NCBI GenBank assembly: GCA_032906705.1
Contig: JAJTZC010000048.1
Span: 1-7,922, forward strand
Length of the DNA stretch: 7,922 nt
Direction: 5' to 3'
Source of the DNA: DASPPF01 sp032906705
Lineage (GTDB): Archaea; Thermoproteota; Nitrososphaeria; Nitrososphaerales; Gagatemarchaeaceae
In this document: in pieces, positions 6,785 through 7,922 of the stretch
Layout: the number at the start of each line of letters is the position of its first letter
Position numbering within the stretch: position 1 is the stretch's first letter
Position numbers and translations under genes: made by a program
The notes under the pieces: generated by a model
The model's database searches: none
Told to the model about the DNA's origin: nothing
Seen by the model: only the letters and a program-made list of their open reading frames with translations

Positions 6785-7840
6785 ATGCTCGACCAGGGAG
6801 AGGTCCTGAAGGCGCTCTCAAGGGTAACCGACCCCGAGCTCGGTAGGGACATTGTCTCGCTGCACATGGTTGAGGGAGTAAGCGTCTCCGGTGGGACGGT
6901 CAGCTTCACGCTAAACCTCACCACGCCAGCCTGCCCGTTGCGAAGCAAGATTGAGAACGGAGCCAGGGCCGAGGTCGCTGGCCTTCCCGGGGTCAAGGAG
7001 GTCTTGATGAAGACATCCTCCAATGTCTTCGCGACGAGGGAGTATGGCCAAGCCGAGGTGCTGAAGGGAGTCAGGAACGTGATCGCCGTCGCGAGCGGGA
7101 AAGGAGGGGTGGGCAAGTCCACAATCGCCGTTAACCTGGCCGCTGCGCTGGCCGCGTCGGGCGCGAAGGTCGGGCTACTGGACGCCGACGTCTACGGGCC
7201 GAACATCCCTCACATGATGGGTGTCAGCCCCGAAACTAGCGTGAATGACGGGAAGATAGTGCCAGCCACAGCGCATGGAGTCAAGGTCGCCTCGCTCGGC
7301 TTCTTCTACAAGGACGAGACGCCCCTGATCTGGAGGGGGCCCCTTGTCGCGGGCGCTGTTCGGCAACTCCTGACGCAGGTCGACTGGGGCGAGCTGGACT
7401 ATCTTGTTGTTGACCTTCCCCCCGGTACCGGGGACGCGTCGCTGACCCTGGCGCAATCGGTGCCTCTCGGAGGTGTGGTCATAGTCACCACGCCTCAGGA
7501 TGCCGCCCTCAACATTGCGGCAAAGGCGCTTGCGATGTTCAGAAAACTCGACGTCCCCATACTGGGCGTCGTTGAGAACATGAGCTACTTCCTCTGCCCT
7601 CACTGCGGGGAAAAGACGTACATCTTCTCCTCGGGTGGAGGAAGGAGCATCGCCGCCCGGCTCAACGTCGACTTCCTAGGAGAGATTCCTCTCGACACGT
7701 CGGTCAGGGAACAGTCCGACCTTGGCGTCCCGGTAATAGCAGCCAAGCCCGACTCACCCGCGGCAACATTCTTCAAGGAATTCGCGTTCAGAGTGGCCGG
7801 AATGGTAAGCATGGTCGCGTTCTCCAAGATGCCTAAATGA
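6785..7840 (+). CDS. mrp: Mrp/ApbC (Nbp35/Ind1-like) iron-sulfur cluster carrier ATPase with N-terminal MIP18-like domain
   Basis: This 351-residue cytoplasmic P-loop protein of the SIMIBI class is thought to hold an Fe-S cluster at its dimer interface and hand it to target apoproteins in an ATP-dependent way. Residues 1 to about 85 form the MIP18/DUF59 domain, with the conserved cysteine in TTPACP at C50. The ATPase domain starts near 98 with the deviant Walker A SGKGGVGKST at 104-113, including signature K106, then LLDADVYGPN at 131-140 and VVDLPPGTGD at 208-217. The cluster-binding C-P-H-C motif is at C271 and C274. All key residues are intact and the length is usual for the two-domain form. 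It has its own TATA box and is divergent from cofE. Its stop overlaps the start of the next ORF (ATGA). Fe-S targets are not identifiable from context. The radical SAM enzymes that make Fo would be natural clients if this organism has them, but that is inference. Confidence 0.95.
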   Translation: MLDQGEVLKALSRVTDPELGRDIVSLHMVEGVSVSGGTVSFTLNLTTPACPLRSKIENGARAEVAGLPGVKEVLMKTSSNVFATREYGQAEVLKGVRNVIAVASGKGGVGKSTIAVNLAAALAASGAKVGLLDADVYGPNIPHMMGVSPETSVNDGKIVPATAHGVKVASLGFFYKDETPLIWRGPLVAGAVRQLLTQVDWGELDYLVVDLPPGTGDASLTLAQSVPLGGVVIVTTPQDAALNIAAKALAMFRKLDVPILGVVENMSYFLCPHCGEKTYIFSSGGGRSIAARLNVDFLGEIPLDTSVREQSDLGVPVIAAKPDSPAATFFKEFAFRVAGMVSMVAFSKMPK

Positions 7841-7922
7841 GCGAGCCTGAGTACCAGCTGCTGAACCGGTCGGAACGCAAGAAGAAGGCAAGGAAGCGGA
7901 GGCGGGGTCCCTACAGGAAGTC
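7837..7922 (+). CDS. Start of a highly basic protein of unknown function, 3' partial
   Basis: An ATG inside the ATGA overlap with the mrp stop opens a frame that has no stop through the window's last base. The 28 complete codons encode a hydrophilic N-terminus: an acidic start (MSEPEYQLLN) followed by a strongly basic run, with 12 of the 28 residues lysine or arginine (for example ERKKKARKRRRGPYRK). Such a tail suggests nucleic-acid or ribosome contact, but I do not recognise the family. The 4-base overlap matches the coupling style of the cof operon genes and is the main reason to believe it is real. It would be co-transcribed with mrp. Too little is visible to assign a function. Confidence 0.6.
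   Translation, partial: MSEPEYQLLNRSERKKKARKRRRGPYRK

Noticed and set aside
6460..7122. 220-codon minus-strand open frame crossing the divergent promoter region
   Set aside because: It runs antisense to mrp and then through cofE in another frame. Both of those genes have strong family motifs, and the frame's own protein shows no recognisable pattern.
1..7922. CRISPR array, insertion sequence, tRNA, defence or mobile system
   Set aside because: There are no regularly spaced repeats, terminal inverted repeats, transposase motifs, tRNA-like folds or toxin-antitoxin-like pairs. Nearly all sequence is taken up by metabolic and transport genes.

Overview
The window reads as archaeal chromosome, rich in G+C by eye and almost fully coding. 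The evidence is coenzyme F420 biosynthesis genes of archaeal type and length, a duplicated-permease anion ABC transporter of a type known from archaea, and TATA-box promoters placed so close to start codons that transcripts would be leaderless or nearly so. A TACK archaeon, perhaps Nitrososphaerota (Thaumarchaeota), is my best guess. That placement is inference, because no rRNA or other phylogenetic marker is present.

Layout. (1) Positions 1-2863, plus strand, hold an ABC importer of the nitrate/sulfonate/taurine class: a permease with two fused membrane domains that is cut by the window's 5' edge, its ATPase, and a separate small protein carrying the AAA-associated C-terminal domain. In many bacteria that domain is fused to the ATPase. 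No substrate-binding protein lies in the window. (2) Positions 2860-6680, minus strand, hold a tightly packed operon transcribed cofE, cofD, cofC and then a YtcJ-type amidohydrolase. The last two junctions are 4-base overlaps (TTGA and GTGA) and the cofE-cofD gap is 4 bases, so translational coupling is likely. (3) Positions 6681-6784 are a divergent promoter region with one TATA box for each direction. (4) Positions 6785-7840, plus strand, encode an Mrp/ApbC-type iron-sulfur carrier ATPase. It overlaps by 4 bases (ATGA) the start of a very basic ORF that runs off the window's 3' edge.

How the genes work together. CofC activates 2-phospho-L-lactate or a related three-carbon phosphate with GTP. 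CofD transfers the phospholactyl-type group to the deazaflavin Fo. CofE adds glutamate(s) to give F420. Gene order is the reverse of reaction order. The amidohydrolase has no known step in this pathway, yet it is translationally coupled to it, and this is the most interesting point in the window. The transporter operon and the F420 operon converge tail to tail, with both stop codons on one shared CTAG.

I saw no RNA gene, mobile element, CRISPR array, pseudogene or clear terminator. The region looks like ordinary core and metabolic chromosome, not an accessory island, and I do not see a new defence or mobile system here.
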